Below are positions 5,212 through 5,230 of a DNA stretch of 5,230 nt, one piece after another. This DNA comes from JADJNW01 sp964517175. GTDB lineage: Bacteria > Bacteroidota > Bacteroidia > Chitinophagales > Saprospiraceae. The position numbers and the translations under genes are program-made. Under the pieces are notes generated by a model. The model searched no databases and was not told where the DNA came from. It saw only the letters and a list, made by a program, of their open reading frames with translations. How positions within the stretch are numbered: position 1 is the first letter of the stretch; each line of letters starts with the position of its first letter. Where the stretch lies: NCBI GenBank assembly GCA_964517175.1, contig CAZFBU010000221.1:1-5230 (forward strand). Reading direction: 5' to 3'.

Positions 5212-5230
5212 AGTGTTCTTTGTCTAATCT

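Overview
The window reads as chromosomal DNA of a member of the Bacteroidota, probably of the Saprospirales/Haliscomenobacter/Lewinella type. The phylum call rests on three things. The start codons lack convincing Shine-Dalgarno sequences. Several intergenic sites match the Bacteroidota promoter form TTTG-N17-23-TAnnTTTG. The protein families also fit: a secreted OmpA protein with thrombospondin-3-type calcium repeats, and the arginase-fold family that Bacteroidota genomes usually label formimidoylglutamase. The order-level call is a guess from protein character. No tRNA, rRNA, CRISPR array, insertion sequence or prophage gene is visible.

Layout. Positions 1-53 hold the terminator of a gene that lies upstream of the window. 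A membrane-anchored DUF192 protein (100-645, +) follows and ends directly in a strong terminator hairpin (645-685). Converging on it is a 502-residue OmpA-family outer-membrane protein (729-2237, -). Next is an unusually long divergent intergenic region (2238-2775, about 540 bases). It carries hairpins, a perfect 10-base palindrome and candidate promoters for both strands, including one full consensus promoter on the minus strand about 330 bases upstream of the OmpA start. The right half is an arginase/ureohydrolase-fold protein (2776-3879, +) and MurF (3892-5211, -), convergent with only 12 bases between their stop codons.

How the genes relate. OmpA-family proteins tie the outer membrane to peptidoglycan, and MurF adds the D-Ala-D-Ala dipeptide to the peptidoglycan precursor, so two of the four genes concern the envelope. 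DUF192 is also an extracytoplasmic protein by its anchor. The four genes alternate in direction, so they do not form one operon; each probably has its own promoter.

Most notable points. First, the arginase-fold protein appears to have lost the metal-binding residues of all three ureohydrolase signature motifs, so it is probably not a hydrolase despite its usual label. Second, MurF has Glu192 where Mur ligases normally carry the carbamylated lysine. Third, the 540-base intergenic region has more structure than two simple promoters need and may encode a long structured leader or a small RNA. No new multi-gene system is evident.
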